Source: Gilliamella sp. Pas-s25 (lineage in GTDB: Bacteria; Pseudomonadota; Gammaproteobacteria; Enterobacterales; Orbaceae). From it: a stretch of 64,000 nt of DNA. Within the stretch, counting starts at the first letter, position 1, and each line of letters begins with the position of its first letter. Under the pieces are notes generated by a model. The model ran no database searches. It was not told where the DNA came from and worked only from the letters and a program-made list of their open reading frames with translations. The stretch spans positions 1-64,000 of the forward strand of contig NZ_WTEV01000013.1 in NCBI RefSeq assembly GCF_009795885.1, written 5' to 3'. Below, one piece after another: positions 54,860-64,000 of the stretch. Position numbers and translations under genes: made by a program.

Positions 54860-55728
54860 CCTGTCCTATTATTCTCAATTTTGATAGAAGCGTGGGTGAT
54901 ATTTGTTATGCTCAAACGGTTGATGTTACGCAGTGGCAAGATACAATTCGTTTTGGTTGCACTAAGAAACAATTTAGCCAATTTAAACAGGTATTACAGC
55001 AATCTTTACCCGAAAGCCATGGCACGGTATTAATGGGCAGTGGTGATTTTCATCATATTTCATTACTACTTATTGAACGTTTAGCAAAGCAATATTCCGC
55101 AGATAATCCGATCCAAGTTGTGATTTTTGATAATCATCCAGACAATATGCGCTATCTATTTGGTGTGCATTGTGGATCATGGGTTAGTTATGTGGCAAGT
55201 TTACCTTTTGTGAGTCATGTACATGTGCTAGGCATTACCTCCCATGATATTGGTATAGCCCATTTTTGGGAAAATAGATGGAAACCTCTGCTTCATAAAA
55301 AATTGACTTACTGGAGCCTAGATGTCAATGTCGCATGGGCAAAAAAAATTGGCTTAGGACATGCTTTTAGGCATTTTGCCACACCAGATGACCTTATTGC
55401 CAACTTCTTATCCGAACAATATCATAGCGCACAACCGGTCTATTTATCGATTGATAAAGATGTATTAAGCGAAGAGGTGATTCACACCAATTGGGATCAA
55501 GGCAAGCTACAAACGTATCATCTGCTTGATGCTATATCGTCAATTAAACCTAGAATTATCGGCAGTGATATTACGGGGGAACTGTCAATATGGCAGCCAG
55601 CAAATTGGTTTAAACGTTTACTCAGTTCGCTTGATAAACAACCGACCATATCACCCAATAGCCTTATCAATTGGCAACAAGAGCAACATCAACTTAATTT
55701 AACATTATTAAAAGCATTAGCGGTATAA
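54856..55728 (+). CDS. Arginase/ureohydrolase-fold enzyme
   Basis: 290 residues with the metal-ligand pattern of the arginase superfamily: GSGDFHH (61-67), FDNHPD (Asp92, His94, Asp96), LSIDKDV (Asp200, Asp202) and SDITGE (Glu242). Superfamily members hydrolyse guanidino groups (arginine, agmatine, guanidinobutyrate) or acylated polyamines. This one is too divergent to assign a substrate. Start overlaps the transferase stop. A hairpin at about 55748-55785 (GGAAAGTAGG pairing with CCTACCTTTCC) separates it from the convergent half of the locus. Confidence 0.78.
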   Translation: MTCPIILNFDRSVGDICYAQTVDVTQWQDTIRFGCTKKQFSQFKQVLQQSLPESHGTVLMGSGDFHHISLLLIERLAKQYSADNPIQVVIFDNHPDNMRYLFGVHCGSWVSYVASLPFVSHVHVLGITSHDIGIAHFWENRWKPLLHKKLTYWSLDVNVAWAKKIGLGHAFRHFATPDDLIANFLSEQYHSAQPVYLSIDKDVLSEEVIHTNWDQGKLQTYHLLDAISSIKPRIIGSDITGELSIWQPANWFKRLLSSLDKQPTISPNSLINWQQEQHQLNLTLLKALAV

Positions 55729-55747
55729 ATTGGTGTAAAAAACTTTC

Positions 55748-55785
55748 AGGAAAGTAGGCGTTTAAGTATAAAACCTTACCTACCT
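55748..55785. terminator. Hairpin between the convergent halves of the locus
   Basis: GGAAAGTAGG pairs with CCTACCTTTCC (one bulge) across a ~18-base loop; the plus-strand tail is TTATTG. Its left arm lies in a sequence that is repeated near 29508. Confidence 0.5.
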
Positions 55786-55805
55786 TTCCTTATTGTAATT
55801 GGAAA

Positions 55806-56207
55806 TTAACGTTGATGATGGTATGAATCTTGTTTCGATAATTTGCTTTCTGCTAACGCCAAAAAGAGAATGCCTGAAACAATGAGTATTGTACCAATTA
55901 ACTTCAATAAGGTAATCGGTTCATTAAATAACCAGATCGAAACAATCATGACAGTCACAATTTCAAAGTGTGATGCCGCAAAAGCAGGACCTACAGGGGC
56001 TTTTTTTAATAACGTCATCCAAGTGAAGAAAGTCAGAATATAGCCCACTATTGAAATATAAATCCAAGGATTAGTAAATACGCGAATTAACCATTCAAGG
56101 CTCATCTCTAAAGGTTGCGCTTCAACCGCTGTTAATTTAAAACTACATTGCGCAATTGTGTCAAAAAAGAGCAATACAGAAAAACCAATTAAGTAAAATC
56201 TAGCCAT
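55806..56207 (-). CDS. EamA/SMR-type small membrane transporter, subunit 2
   Basis: A 133-residue protein with four hydrophobic segments, the size of a small multidrug resistance or EamA half-transporter. APVGPAFAASHFEIVTVMIV followed by FNEPITLLKLIGTILIVSGI is the standard SMR/EamA last-two-helix pattern. It starts one base after the stop of subunit 1, so the two probably form a heterodimeric exporter like MdtIJ (spermidine export in E. coli). Substrate inferred only from context. The C-terminus is short, charged and His-rich. Confidence 0.82.
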   Translation of the reverse strand: MARFYLIGFSVLLFFDTIAQCSFKLTAVEAQPLEMSLEWLIRVFTNPWIYISIVGYILTFFTWMTLLKKAPVGPAFAASHFEIVTVMIVSIWLFNEPITLLKLIGTILIVSGILFLALAESKLSKQDSYHHQR

Positions 56208-56208
56208 A

Positions 56209-56565
56209 TTAAGACATCCCTACAAAAACAACACCGGCGGTGATTAATAGCATTCCGATCAAGCGGTAACTAGTTAGTAATTCTTTGAAAATAATACGGC
56301 CAACTAGCATGATAGTAATAATATTAAATGAGGCAAGTAATACCCCTTGAGAAAGAGGCACTAAAGTTAAAAAGGCTAACCATAATAAAAATTCAGCAAT
56401 ATACGAGGTAACGCCAATCCAAATCCACTTATTTTTTGCTAAATCTAGCCAATAGTACCAACCGTCGCGATTGTTGGGTGCGATGGCGGCAAATTTAAAA
56501 GCGACTTGCCCTAAAGTATCGAAACAAATGTTACTAACCCAAAGTAAAATAACTAATGGTGACAT
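56209..56565 (-). CDS. EamA/SMR-type small membrane transporter, subunit 1
   Basis: 118 residues, four predicted membrane helices. Pro-containing VPLSQGVLLASFNIITIMLV and FKELLTSYRLIGMLLITAGV match the second half of EamA/SMR proteins. The start codon overlaps the hydrolase stop at 56565, so the genes are tightly coupled. Paired with subunit 2. Confidence 0.82.
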   Translation of the reverse strand: MSPLVILLWVSNICFDTLGQVAFKFAAIAPNNRDGWYYWLDLAKNKWIWIGVTSYIAEFLLWLAFLTLVPLSQGVLLASFNIITIMLVGRIIFKELLTSYRLIGMLLITAGVVFVGMS

Positions 56566-57398
56566 TATGCTTTTATTCCTTCTGCTATATTATCAAAGAA
56601 AGAAGCACACTCCTTGATCACTTCGCGGCGCTGGCTATCAATGGTAATTAAATGATAGCTATCATTTAATACCACTAACTTTGTTGGTCCTGATACTTGC
56701 TTTTCGACCAATTTGGCATTCGTTTCTATATTGGCGATATCATCATTACCTGAATGCATAATTAAACAAGGCGAAACTACTTGGGGCAATTGCTTGCGCA
56801 TTGCTTTTGCCAATAACTGCATTTCGGCAAGCGCAGGGAATGGATTTCCTGCAAGGCCTGCTGATGCAGCATCACCACTTAACATACTTTCAGAGACCAC
56901 CGCACGAATGCGTTCATCTTTAAGCCCATAAGGCGGTTGTTCAATGAAAACTTGTTTTTGAAAAATACCCAATTTTTTAAAGTAAACAAGTAAGAAAAAC
57001 AATTTTTTTGCCCAAAATGGCATACTCCAACCATCGTAACAAAATGTGGGCGCTAACACGCCAACTCCTTTGATTTGTTCAGGTCTGTCTACTGCCAATT
57101 TGAGTGCAAGTAGTGCGCCCATTGATAGTCCAGCAACAAAGATATTATCCACATGCTGCGCTAAATAATCAGCGCCATCTTGCACGCTTTTATACCAATC
57201 TTGCCAAGTTGTTTTACACAGATCTTCTTCTGTACCGCAATGCCCTGCTAACTGGATGGCATAAACCGTAAATCCAGCTTTATTTAAACCATTAGCTAAA
57301 ATCCGCATTTCATTGGGCGTTCCTGTTAATCCATGGATTAATAGTACGCCATTTTTGTTACCTGGTAGAAAGTACGATAAATCTTCAATTGTACTCAT
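56565..57398 (-). CDS. Alpha/beta hydrolase (carboxylesterase/lysophospholipase-like)
   Basis: 277 residues. Oxyanion motif LLIHGLTGTP, nucleophile elbow FVAGLSMGALLAL (Ser), acid in HSGNDDIANIE and His in LNDSYHLITID form a full catalytic set. It resembles the Est30-like carboxylesterases, which cleave short acyl esters. No signal peptide: cytoplasmic. In this locus it could deacylate or activate an intermediate. 9 bases after the HAD gene. Confidence 0.85.
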   Translation of the reverse strand: MSTIEDLSYFLPGNKNGVLLIHGLTGTPNEMRILANGLNKAGFTVYAIQLAGHCGTEEDLCKTTWQDWYKSVQDGADYLAQHVDNIFVAGLSMGALLALKLAVDRPEQIKGVGVLAPTFCYDGWSMPFWAKKLFFLLVYFKKLGIFQKQVFIEQPPYGLKDERIRAVVSESMLSGDAASAGLAGNPFPALAEMQLLAKAMRKQLPQVVSPCLIMHSGNDDIANIETNAKLVEKQVSGPTKLVVLNDSYHLITIDSQRREVIKECASFFDNIAEGIKA

Positions 57399-57407
57399 TA
57401 GTATTCC

Positions 57408-58139
57408 TTATTCTTTGACTATCATGACCGGAATTAGCCAATCCTGAGCCTGTTGTAAGGCTTGTGTTACATTAGCAAAACTCTTGATGGCACAGTGCTC
57501 AATCTTATGTTTTTCACAATAGTGAATCAGTTTGTCTTTGGCAAACACGAAATCAACATTATGCGATACACAGTAGTCTGATGAACCATCACCAACATAC
57601 AGTATTTGTGGAAAATATTGTTGTTTTTTTACATGATTACATTTGCAATTACCGCTTTTTTTGATGCAGTCTTTGTTTGCATAGGGGAACTCAAGGCGCC
57701 AACTGCGCGCATTATTGTGCAGCAATTTATTGGCAAAAATTGGCAAATGCTTAATGCTATGACGTTTTAAAATAAACTCAATGGCATAATCAAGTCCGTC
57801 GCTAACTACGTGGACAGGGATATTATTTTGTTCAGTATATTGAATAAAGGATTTAAAATCCGGATCAATTTCAATTTGAGATAAGACGTCATTAAGCTCA
57901 TCTAAGCTTGCATCCATTAAGGCAATTTGCTTGCTCATACATTCTTGAGAGCCAATTTTGCCATTAACCCATAATTCTTCAAGCTCATCACAACCATCCT
58001 GACCGAAATGGCTCAGTAACGTGTCGGTAACATCTTTTATACTAATTGTGCCATCAAAATCACACAAAATAATTGGCGTGTGATGTTGTGTATAAGATGG
58101 ATGCAACAGAGGGTTTGTTATTGATGAAAAAGCACTCAT
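57408..58139 (-). CDS. MtnX-like HAD-IB phosphatase
   Basis: 243 residues. HAD motif I ILCDFDGTIS, motif II VVSDG and motif IV VGDGSSD are clear. The Cys-rich CIKKSGNCKCNH insert is the one seen in MtnX-like HAD-IB proteins. MtnX itself works in methionine salvage, but no other salvage gene is present, so it is more likely a phosphatase on a locus-specific phosphorylated intermediate. First gene of the leftward half of the locus. Confidence 0.85.
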   Translation of the reverse strand: MSAFSSITNPLLHPSYTQHHTPIILCDFDGTISIKDVTDTLLSHFGQDGCDELEELWVNGKIGSQECMSKQIALMDASLDELNDVLSQIEIDPDFKSFIQYTEQNNIPVHVVSDGLDYAIEFILKRHSIKHLPIFANKLLHNNARSWRLEFPYANKDCIKKSGNCKCNHVKKQQYFPQILYVGDGSSDYCVSHNVDFVFAKDKLIHYCEKHKIEHCAIKSFANVTQALQQAQDWLIPVMIVKE

Positions 58140-58226
58140 ATTGGATATAAAAATAGTCTATTTAAAGATATTGGGCAGATTCTCTCATAGAGTGACAATA
58201 AACTTTGTAGGCTCTTTGTATATATT

Positions 58227-58256
58227 TTGTAACGAGGGGATAATTGTCTGTATAAT
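58227..58256 (+). promoter_or_regulatory. rstAB promoter
   Basis: TTGTAA (58227-58232), an 18-base spacer, TATAAT (58251-58256), 42 bases before the response-regulator ATG. No PhoP-type direct repeat seen. Confidence 0.6.
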
Positions 58257-58298
58257 GAGGCATCTCTAAGTAAAAGTGGCAGTGATTAAGAACAAATA

Positions 58299-59027
58299 AT
58301 GAGTGAACGTATATTAATCATCGAAGATGATCAGCGGTTAGCCAATCTAATTCAAGTTTATCTTATTCGGCAAGGGTATCTTGTTGAATGGCATAATAGC
58401 GGTGCAGGCGCTGAAGAAAGAATTCAACAGCTTAATCCAGATCTGGTTATATTAGATGTGATGTTACCTGAAAAAACGGGTTTTGATATTTGTCGTGATA
58501 TACGTACATGGTTTACTAACTACATCCTTATAATGACAGCTAGCGAAGATAATATTGATGAGATCGTTGGACTGGAATTGGGGGCGGATGATTATTTAGC
58601 TAAGCCCGTTGAGCCAAGATTACTGCTTGCCCGCATACGAGCCTTATTAAGACGAAAACAGATAGAAACCGACAAAGACAATCATAAAGAATTGATTGTG
58701 CCATCAAATAATAAAACGCTAATATTTGACAATTTAGTTATCGATGGCGAAAACCGAAAAGTGCTCTTGCAAGAGCAAGAAATTGATTTAACAACCGCTG
58801 AATTTGATCTGTTATGGTTACTTGCGCATAATGCAGGGACAATTTTATCTCGAGATGATATTTTTTCTCAGGTAAGAGGGATCGATTTTGATGGTAGCGA
58901 TCGTTCTATTGATGCACGGGTGTCAAGACTTCGTCGAAAATTACTCGATGATCCAGATAATCCATCGCGCATCAAAACCGTGCGTGGTAAAGGCTATTTA
59001 TTTATGCGAGAGGGAGAAAGCCATTGA
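58299..59027 (+). CDS. rstA: OmpR-family response regulator, RstA-like
   Basis: 242 residues: receiver domain with acidic pocket IIEDD, phospho-acceptor Asp in LVILDVMLPEKTG and Lys in DYLAKPV, then an OmpR/PhoB winged helix (LTTAEFDLLWLLAHNAG, RSIDARVSRLRRKLLDDP, IKTVRGKGYLF). The GxxFDGSDRSID-type stretch matches RstA. Its stop overlaps the kinase start (TTGA). The regulon is unknown here. Confidence 0.88.
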   Translation: MSERILIIEDDQRLANLIQVYLIRQGYLVEWHNSGAGAEERIQQLNPDLVILDVMLPEKTGFDICRDIRTWFTNYILIMTASEDNIDEIVGLELGADDYLAKPVEPRLLLARIRALLRRKQIETDKDNHKELIVPSNNKTLIFDNLVIDGENRKVLLQEQEIDLTTAEFDLLWLLAHNAGTILSRDDIFSQVRGIDFDGSDRSIDARVSRLRRKLLDDPDNPSRIKTVRGKGYLFMREGESH

Positions 59028-60367
59028 GCCAATTATTAGCCAAACCGCTATTTTTTAATCGCCGAATTGTATTTTATCTAGTCATTTTACTTTTGTTGCA
59101 AAGTATCATTGCTTATGGTGCTTTATTGGTTTTTGATTCATTACCTTCATCATTAACCGATATGCCTGATGATCATATCATATTTCGAGAATCTCAACGA
59201 GGCACGGTAAACCTGATTCGTATGCAAATTAACGAGCACAAAGATCGTCCCCTTCAAGAAGTGGTTAGTGAATTACAACCTTACTTTGGTTACCCTATCG
59301 AAGTATTGCCAATTAATACCCCCTTACCCGATGCGGTACTTAACGAGTTACACAAGCTGGACTTTTCTTATGATAGCGATAAAGAGGTCGTTTATATTGA
59401 TTTAAAAAATGGCAACTTGTTGCAATTAGGCCCCATTGCCATGCGAGATATTTTGGCATCCAACACCATGTCATTGACCATTTTTCTCATTATTTGGGCT
59501 GTATTTAGTGCCATCACCTTTTTTATTTTAATTTATATGGCGTTTAGCGCTGTTTGGAAAGATTTGGTTAATATCAGGCAGACCGCCGAACAACTTGGAC
59601 AAGGTAATTTAAAAGCACGAACCGAAAATGTAAAAGGTTGGTTGTTTAAGCCGCTCGCTAACGTATTAAATAATATGGGCACGCATATTGAACACTTAGT
59701 AAGTACCAATCAAACGATTTCTCATGCAATGGCACATGAGCTACGCACACCGCTTGCACGAATGCGATTTGAACTTAGTATGCTTGAAGAAGCTAACGAT
59801 GAACAAGAAAAACGTCTTTTACAAAAAGGTATGAGTGATGATATTAACGAGCTTGAAACATTAATCAATGCCAGCTTGAATTATTTTAAAATGCAGCAAA
59901 GCAATATCGAGCTAAACTTAACGCGTGTAGCACTCAAAGAGTGGGGCGAAAAAGTGTGCCAATCACTGGCGTTATTCAAACCGAAAGGATTTGAGCTAAC
60001 TTGTAATAGCCAAGATGAACACGCTATGATTGACACCAATTTAGTTGAAACTATTGTAAAAAATCTGTTACTTAATGCGTTTAAATATGCAGCTCATAAA
60101 GCGGTTTTAAATATCACCAAACATGAAAATCGTGTTATCCTTGAGATCGATGATGATGGCGCAGGTATTCCTTTTGATGCGCGCGAAAAGATTTTTATGC
60201 CTTTTGCCAGACTTGATACTAGCCGTACACGTTCAACTGGTGGTTATGGGCTTGGTTTAGCTTATGTAAAATTAATGGCAGAATTTCATGATGGCAAAGC
60301 GTTTGTTGTCACCAGCCCGCTTGGTGGGGCTAGATTTGTGGTTTCGTTAAAATCGGGCGATGAATAG
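59024..60367 (+). CDS. rstB: Sensor histidine kinase, RstB-like
   Basis: 447 residues. Two membrane segments (about 17-37 and 150-177) flank a ~110-residue periplasmic sensor; then HAMP, a His-box MAHELRTPLARMRFEL, N-box LLLNAFKYAAHKA, G1 DDDGAGIP, and STGGYGLGLAYVK. The TTG start at 59024 overlaps the rstA stop, with AGGGAG nine bases upstream. The cognate partner is rstA. Confidence 0.88.
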   Translation: MSQLLAKPLFFNRRIVFYLVILLLLQSIIAYGALLVFDSLPSSLTDMPDDHIIFRESQRGTVNLIRMQINEHKDRPLQEVVSELQPYFGYPIEVLPINTPLPDAVLNELHKLDFSYDSDKEVVYIDLKNGNLLQLGPIAMRDILASNTMSLTIFLIIWAVFSAITFFILIYMAFSAVWKDLVNIRQTAEQLGQGNLKARTENVKGWLFKPLANVLNNMGTHIEHLVSTNQTISHAMAHELRTPLARMRFELSMLEEANDEQEKRLLQKGMSDDINELETLINASLNYFKMQQSNIELNLTRVALKEWGEKVCQSLALFKPKGFELTCNSQDEHAMIDTNLVETIVKNLLLNAFKYAAHKAVLNITKHENRVILEIDDDGAGIPFDAREKIFMPFARLDTSRTRSTGGYGLGLAYVKLMAEFHDGKAFVVTSPLGGARFVVSLKSGDE

Positions 60368-60639
60368 CGACTGTATTTATGTTGTAATACGGTCAAAAAG
60401 CAGTCAGAAAAGATATTGATTTTATTGAAGTTTTTATTTTTGTTTTTTTAGTTAACATATGGGTTATTTTATTAAAAAACGGCATTGTTTAGCTAAAAGG
60501 CAATTTTGTCGATACAAATAGCCTGTTTTCCGTTTCAGAAATAACAAAAATTTGTTATATTCATCAACCAATACAAGAATTAATAGCAAAGCAAATATTC
60601 TTAATTTGTTTCTAATAAATATATCATCAGAGGTTTTTT

Positions 60640-62316
60640 ATGAGCGGTTCACTACCGACAGAGACTGAAACTCGTCCGACTAATTTTATCCGCCAAATTA
60701 TTGATGCGGATCTTGCTGCTGGCAAATATAAAACAACGCATACCCGCTTTCCGCCAGAACCAAATGGCTATTTACATATTGGGCATGCTAAATCAATTTG
60801 TTTAAATTTTGGTATTGCGCAAGACTATCAGGGTAAGTGTAACTTGCGTTTTGATGATACGAATCCTGCTAAAGAAGATATAGAGTATGTTGAGTCGATT
60901 AAACAAGATGTCCGTTGGTTAGGGTTTGGATGGGATGGTGAGATTTGTTACTCATCTGACTATTTTGACCGGCTATATGATTATGCAATTGAACTCATCA
61001 ATAAAGGGCTTGCTTATGTAGATGAACTGTCTGCTGATGAAATTCGTGAATATCGTGGTACTTTAACGCAACCGGGTAAAAATAGTCCTTATCGTGATCG
61101 TAGTGTTGAAGAAAACCTAGCTCTTTTTACACAAATGAAAGAAGGCAAATTCGCCGAAGGTAAAGCCTGCCTACGTGCCAAAATTGACATGGCATCGCCA
61201 TTTATTGTGATGCGCGATCCGGTGTTATACCGCATCAAATTTGCCGAGCATCACCAAACAGGCAACAAATGGTGCATTTACCCAATGTACGATTTTACCC
61301 ATTGTATTTCAGATGCGATCGAAAACATCACCCATTCACTTTGTACGCTTGAATTCCAAGACAACCGCCGTTTATATGATTGGGTATTAGATAATATTAC
61401 GATCGAAGCGCGTCCTCATCAGTATGAATTTTCAAGATTAAATTTAGAGTATGCCATTACCTCCAAACGTAAGTTAAATCTATTAGTATCAGAAAAAATT
61501 GTTGATGGTTGGGACGATCCACGCATGCCAACGGTATCGGGTTTACGTCGTCGTGGTTATACACCTGCTTCAATTCGGGAATTTTGCCGTCGAATTGGGG
61601 TGACTAAGCAAGAAAATACTGTTGAAATGAGTACTCTTGAGTTTTGTATTCGTGAAGATCTGAACGAAAACGCACCTCGCGCAATGGCAGTGCTAGATCC
61701 CGTTAAAGTTGTGATCGAGAACTTCTCAGACACGATTGACGAAGTGCTTAGCATGCCAAATCACCCAAACCGCCCAGAATTAGGTGCTCGCGAAGTGACC
61801 TTCACGCGTGAAATTTACATCGACCGAGCTGATTTTAGGGAAGAAGCTAACAAAAACTACAAACGTTTAGTACTCGGTAAAGAAGTGCGTTTGCGTAATG
61901 CTTATGTTATTCGTGCTGATCGCGTTGAAAAAGACGCCGAAGGCAACATCCAAACGATCTATTGTAGTTACGATCCAGCCACGTTAAACAAAAATCCGGA
62001 AGATGGTCGTAAAGTGAAAGGTGTTATTCATTGGGTTTCGGCTAAGTTTGCCAAACCAGCTGAAATTCGTCTGTATGATCGTTTATTTAATACGCCAACC
62101 CCAGGTGCAGCCGAGGACTTTTTATCAACCATTAATCCTAATTCATTAATTATTAAACAAGGTTTTGTTGAGCCAAGTTTACAACATGCACAAGCCGAGC
62201 ATGCTTATCAATTTGAACGTGAAGGCTACTTCTGTTTAGATAATAAATATGCAACCGAAGATAAGCTTGTGTTTAACCGAACCGTAGGTTTAAGAGATAG
62301 CTGGAACGAAGCATAA
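60640..62316 (+). CDS. glnS: Glutaminyl-tRNA synthetase
   Basis: A class I synthetase. HIGH-type motif [20 protein letters not shown]-type MSKRKL equivalent [11 protein letters not shown], and the C-terminal beta-barrels complete; 558 residues, very close to E. coli. The 272 bases upstream contain no other gene. A hairpin at 62329-62351 follows. Confidence 0.98.
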   Translation: MSGSLPTETETRPTNFIRQIIDADLAAGKYKTTHTRFPPEPNGYLHIGHAKSICLNFGIAQDYQGKCNLRFDDTNPAKEDIEYVESIKQDVRWLGFGWDGEICYSSDYFDRLYDYAIELINKGLAYVDELSADEIREYRGTLTQPGKNSPYRDRSVEENLALFTQMKEGKFAEGKACLRAKIDMASPFIVMRDPVLYRIKFAEHHQTGNKWCIYPMYDFTHCISDAIENITHSLCTLEFQDNRRLYDWVLDNITIEARPHQYEFSRLNLEYAITSKRKLNLLVSEKIVDGWDDPRMPTVSGLRRRGYTPASIREFCRRIGVTKQENTVEMSTLEFCIREDLNENAPRAMAVLDPVKVVIENFSDTIDEVLSMPNHPNRPELGAREVTFTREIYIDRADFREEANKNYKRLVLGKEVRLRNAYVIRADRVEKDAEGNIQTIYCSYDPATLNKNPEDGRKVKGVIHWVSAKFAKPAEIRLYDRLFNTPTPGAAEDFLSTINPNSLIIKQGFVEPSLQHAQAEHAYQFEREGYFCLDNKYATEDKLVFNRTVGLRDSWNEA

Positions 62317-62328
62317 TTAACTCAATTA

Positions 62329-62351
62329 TCGCCGACTTATTGAGTCGGCGA
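62329..62351 (+). terminator. Hairpin after glnS
   Basis: A perfect 9-bp stem TCGCCGACT/AGTCGGCGA with a 5-base loop, 13 bases past the glnS stop. The tail is only moderately T-rich. Its GCCGA core echoes the aroF terminator at 2493-2524. Confidence 0.75.
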
Positions 62352-62398
62352 ATGATTGTTGCCACCTCATTTATATTACTTGAATCTAATTCAATAAA

Positions 62399-62917
62399 TC
62401 ATTCTTCGTGTTTAAATAATTTTGTTTGTTGATCTAAATAGCTCAGCACATCAGGCATTCGGTGTTTACCTGCCATTGATTGCATGCTATTGGCTGCATT
62501 TATTAGCGGTATGCCTATCGAGGTAACATATAGCGGGTGCTTGCTTTGACCACGGAGAACTTCGATCAAATACTCGCTATTGCCTGAAAACGGCTTTTTA
62601 GCAACACCAATAATAGGAATGGTTTTGTTTAATGCATGATACAAATGCCCACCTAGCCCTATCTTACCTTCATCCAAATGCACATAACCATCAATCACAA
62701 TACAGGTCAGTTTACTTAAATCAATTTTATCAAGCAGTGACATAATGCAAGGCAATTCACGTTGATAAAACTGACCTGATTGATAGGGCGCAACATTATC
62801 TTGATAATCTGTGATTACCTGTTCAATTGCTGAGGTTGAATCAGTCCAATGATGAAATAAAACGCCGACCGCTTTGGCGCGGTTATCAATGTAATAAACA
62901 TCAATTGCAAGTATCAT
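62399..62917 (-). CDS. nfi: Short endonuclease V family protein
   Basis: A 172-residue member of the endonuclease V family, which nicks DNA near deaminated bases such as inosine. ILAIDVYY supplies the first Asp, QRELPCI a Glu, and CIVIDGYVHLD the next Asp; GLGGHLYHAL and PIIGVAKKPF match the family core. It lacks the ~35 N-terminal residues of E. coli Nfi and is shorter at the C-terminus, like a compact subfamily. Activity is inferred. Confidence 0.8.
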   Translation of the reverse strand: MILAIDVYYIDNRAKAVGVLFHHWTDSTSAIEQVITDYQDNVAPYQSGQFYQRELPCIMSLLDKIDLSKLTCIVIDGYVHLDEGKIGLGGHLYHALNKTIPIIGVAKKPFSGNSEYLIEVLRGQSKHPLYVTSIGIPLINAANSMQSMAGKHRMPDVLSYLDQQTKLFKHEE

Positions 62918-63047
62918 ATTAAGTTATCTTCTATTTAAAACATTATTTATCAATGAATCAATACATTGAAACTAACTGAGTAAGATAACATTATTACTGT
63001 TATTAATTCAATTTGATAATATTCACTTCTGTATTGATTTATTAAAT

Positions 63048-63919
63048 TGTAGGAATTATTCGCATTGTTTACAGTAATTTGAGAAAATACTGTAATGAAT
63101 ATACATAAAAAACAAAATTAACGCCTTATAACAGACAAGACATATGGCGTTTATATCATAAAGAAAAAATAACCGTCACTGATTTGGCTAAACGCTTTAT
63201 GGTCAGTCGTCCAACTATTTATAACGTACTAAAAAAAGCTCGTTTGAAGCTTTTTGTCCCTTTAACCAGTTAGAATGAACGTTATAAAACCATCAGTTAT
63301 GGTATAAAACGTCTAGTTAAAGTTAAAAAATCTATTGAAGATAAATTAAGACGGCAAGCTAAATGCTATAACAAAACTTATCCGAGCAAAATGCTCCACG
63401 TTGACACCAAATGTTTACCTTTACTTAAAAATGAAACGCAACAGCAAACTATAGACTATTTATTCGTTGGCGTTGATGATTTTTCACGTAAGCTTTATGC
63501 AGGTATTTACCCTGATAAATCCCAATTTAGCTCAGCACAGTTTTTACAAAATGATGTGTTAGCCCAATGCCCTTATACCACTACATGTATTTATTCCAAT
63601 AATGGACGTGAATATCAAGGCTCCAGCGAACCTCAATTTATTAAAATGCGTCATAACGATCATATCAATCAAAAATTTACCAAATCCGCCTGCCCACAAA
63701 CGAATGGGAAAGCCGAAAGAGTGATACGCACTTTGAATTGCGATGTGGCATAATCAACAAATATTTAGCGACTCAAAAGATAGAAAACAAAAGCTTAAAC
63801 GCTTTATTAACTATTATAATACGGTTAAATCGCATAAGGTGATTTCGGGAAAAACACCTTATGAGTTTTTAGAGGATTATTTTTATCATGAAGTGTAAAC
63901 AACTCGGTGTTTTTCTACA
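63048..63919 (+). mobile_element. IS481-family insertion sequence (inactivated)
   Basis: An 872-bp element bounded by imperfect 26-bp inverted repeats: left 63048-63073, right 63894-63919, both starting TGTAG on their outer edge and ending TTGTTTACA inside; 18 of 26 positions match by hand alignment. It carries one transposase pseudogene whose stop lies in the right repeat. No obvious target-site duplication flanks it. A shrunken relative lies at 7035-7260. Confidence 0.87.
63095..63898 (+). pseudogene. IS481-type DDE transposase, multiply inactivated
   Basis: The reading frame is broken at least three ways: a frameshift just after the ATG (about codon 7), an in-frame TAG at 63271-63273 where CAG (Gln) is expected (after VPLTS), and a frameshift near 63735 (TLNCDVA instead of continuing to MWHNQQIFSD). 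An N-terminal HTH (DLAKRFMVSRPTIYNVLKKA), the first catalytic Asp in MLHVDTK and the Glu in NGKAERVIRTL remain. The second catalytic Asp, normally SDNGREY, reads SNNGREY. The frame resumes to KTPYEFLEDYFYHEV and stops at 63898. Confidence 0.88.
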
Positions 63920-64000
63920 CAATATTACCATATATCTTATTTTTGTATTTAAACAGAGTGTTATTTATACTGATTACAAAACATACAATTAGATATGGTA

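Noticed and set aside
57408-58139. Methionine-salvage MtnX
   Set aside because: The HAD domain is MtnX-like, but no mtnA, mtnK, mtnW or mtnB is nearby and the neighbours point to another pathway.

Overview
The window is an AT-rich chromosomal segment of a gammaproteobacterium. Gene content and protein sequences resemble Enterobacterales and Pasteurellales but look most like the Orbales (insect-gut bacteria such as Gilliamella, Frischella, Schmidhempelia). That assignment is from pattern memory only, with no database search. About 52 protein genes are supported, plus one IS481-type element, a decayed IS copy and several regulatory sites. No rRNA, tRNA or CRISPR array was seen.

Layout. 1-1100: two tandem paralogous lipoproteins resembling T6SS immunity lipoproteins. 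1200-2480: aroF behind three TyrR boxes. 2528-6430: purL. 6431-7576: a gene-free scar with a shrunken IS copy. 7577-20084: a flagellar block, flgBCDEFGHIJ leftward, then flgA, flgMN (behind a sigma-28 promoter), flhB, flhA and a small unknown gene rightward; flgK and flgL are missing where enterics carry them. 20191-21153: a YajO-like aldo/keto reductase. 21582-25999: the str operon rpsL-rpsG-fusA-tuf. 26319-35996: a leftward run of an adenine-type permease, a YegH-like membrane protein, trkH, djlA, parC and parE.

36462-40184: a DMSO-reductase-type operon that looks dismantled. dmsA has a damaged Tat motif, dmsC survives only as a frameshifted stub, and dmsB and a dmsD-like chaperone gene are intact. 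40324-41151: ubiA. 41414-42496: an exported protein ending in a GC-rich, C-ending-codon-rich lectin-like domain that resembles a diversity-generating retroelement target. 42864-48917: the dnaA-dnaN-recF-gyrB cluster, with ompA (not rpmH) upstream of dnaA. Then rdgC and a MipA/OmpV protein.

52326-58139: a seven-gene convergent locus of unknown function: a class III aminotransferase, a GNAT/FemX-like transferase and an arginase-fold enzyme, facing two small EamA/SMR half-transporters, an alpha/beta hydrolase and a MtnX-like HAD phosphatase. It has the composition of a small-molecule synthesis-and-export pathway and is the best candidate for an undescribed system. 58299-60367: an RstA/RstB-like two-component system. 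Then glnS, a short endonuclease V, and a dead IS481-family element with both terminal inverted repeats.
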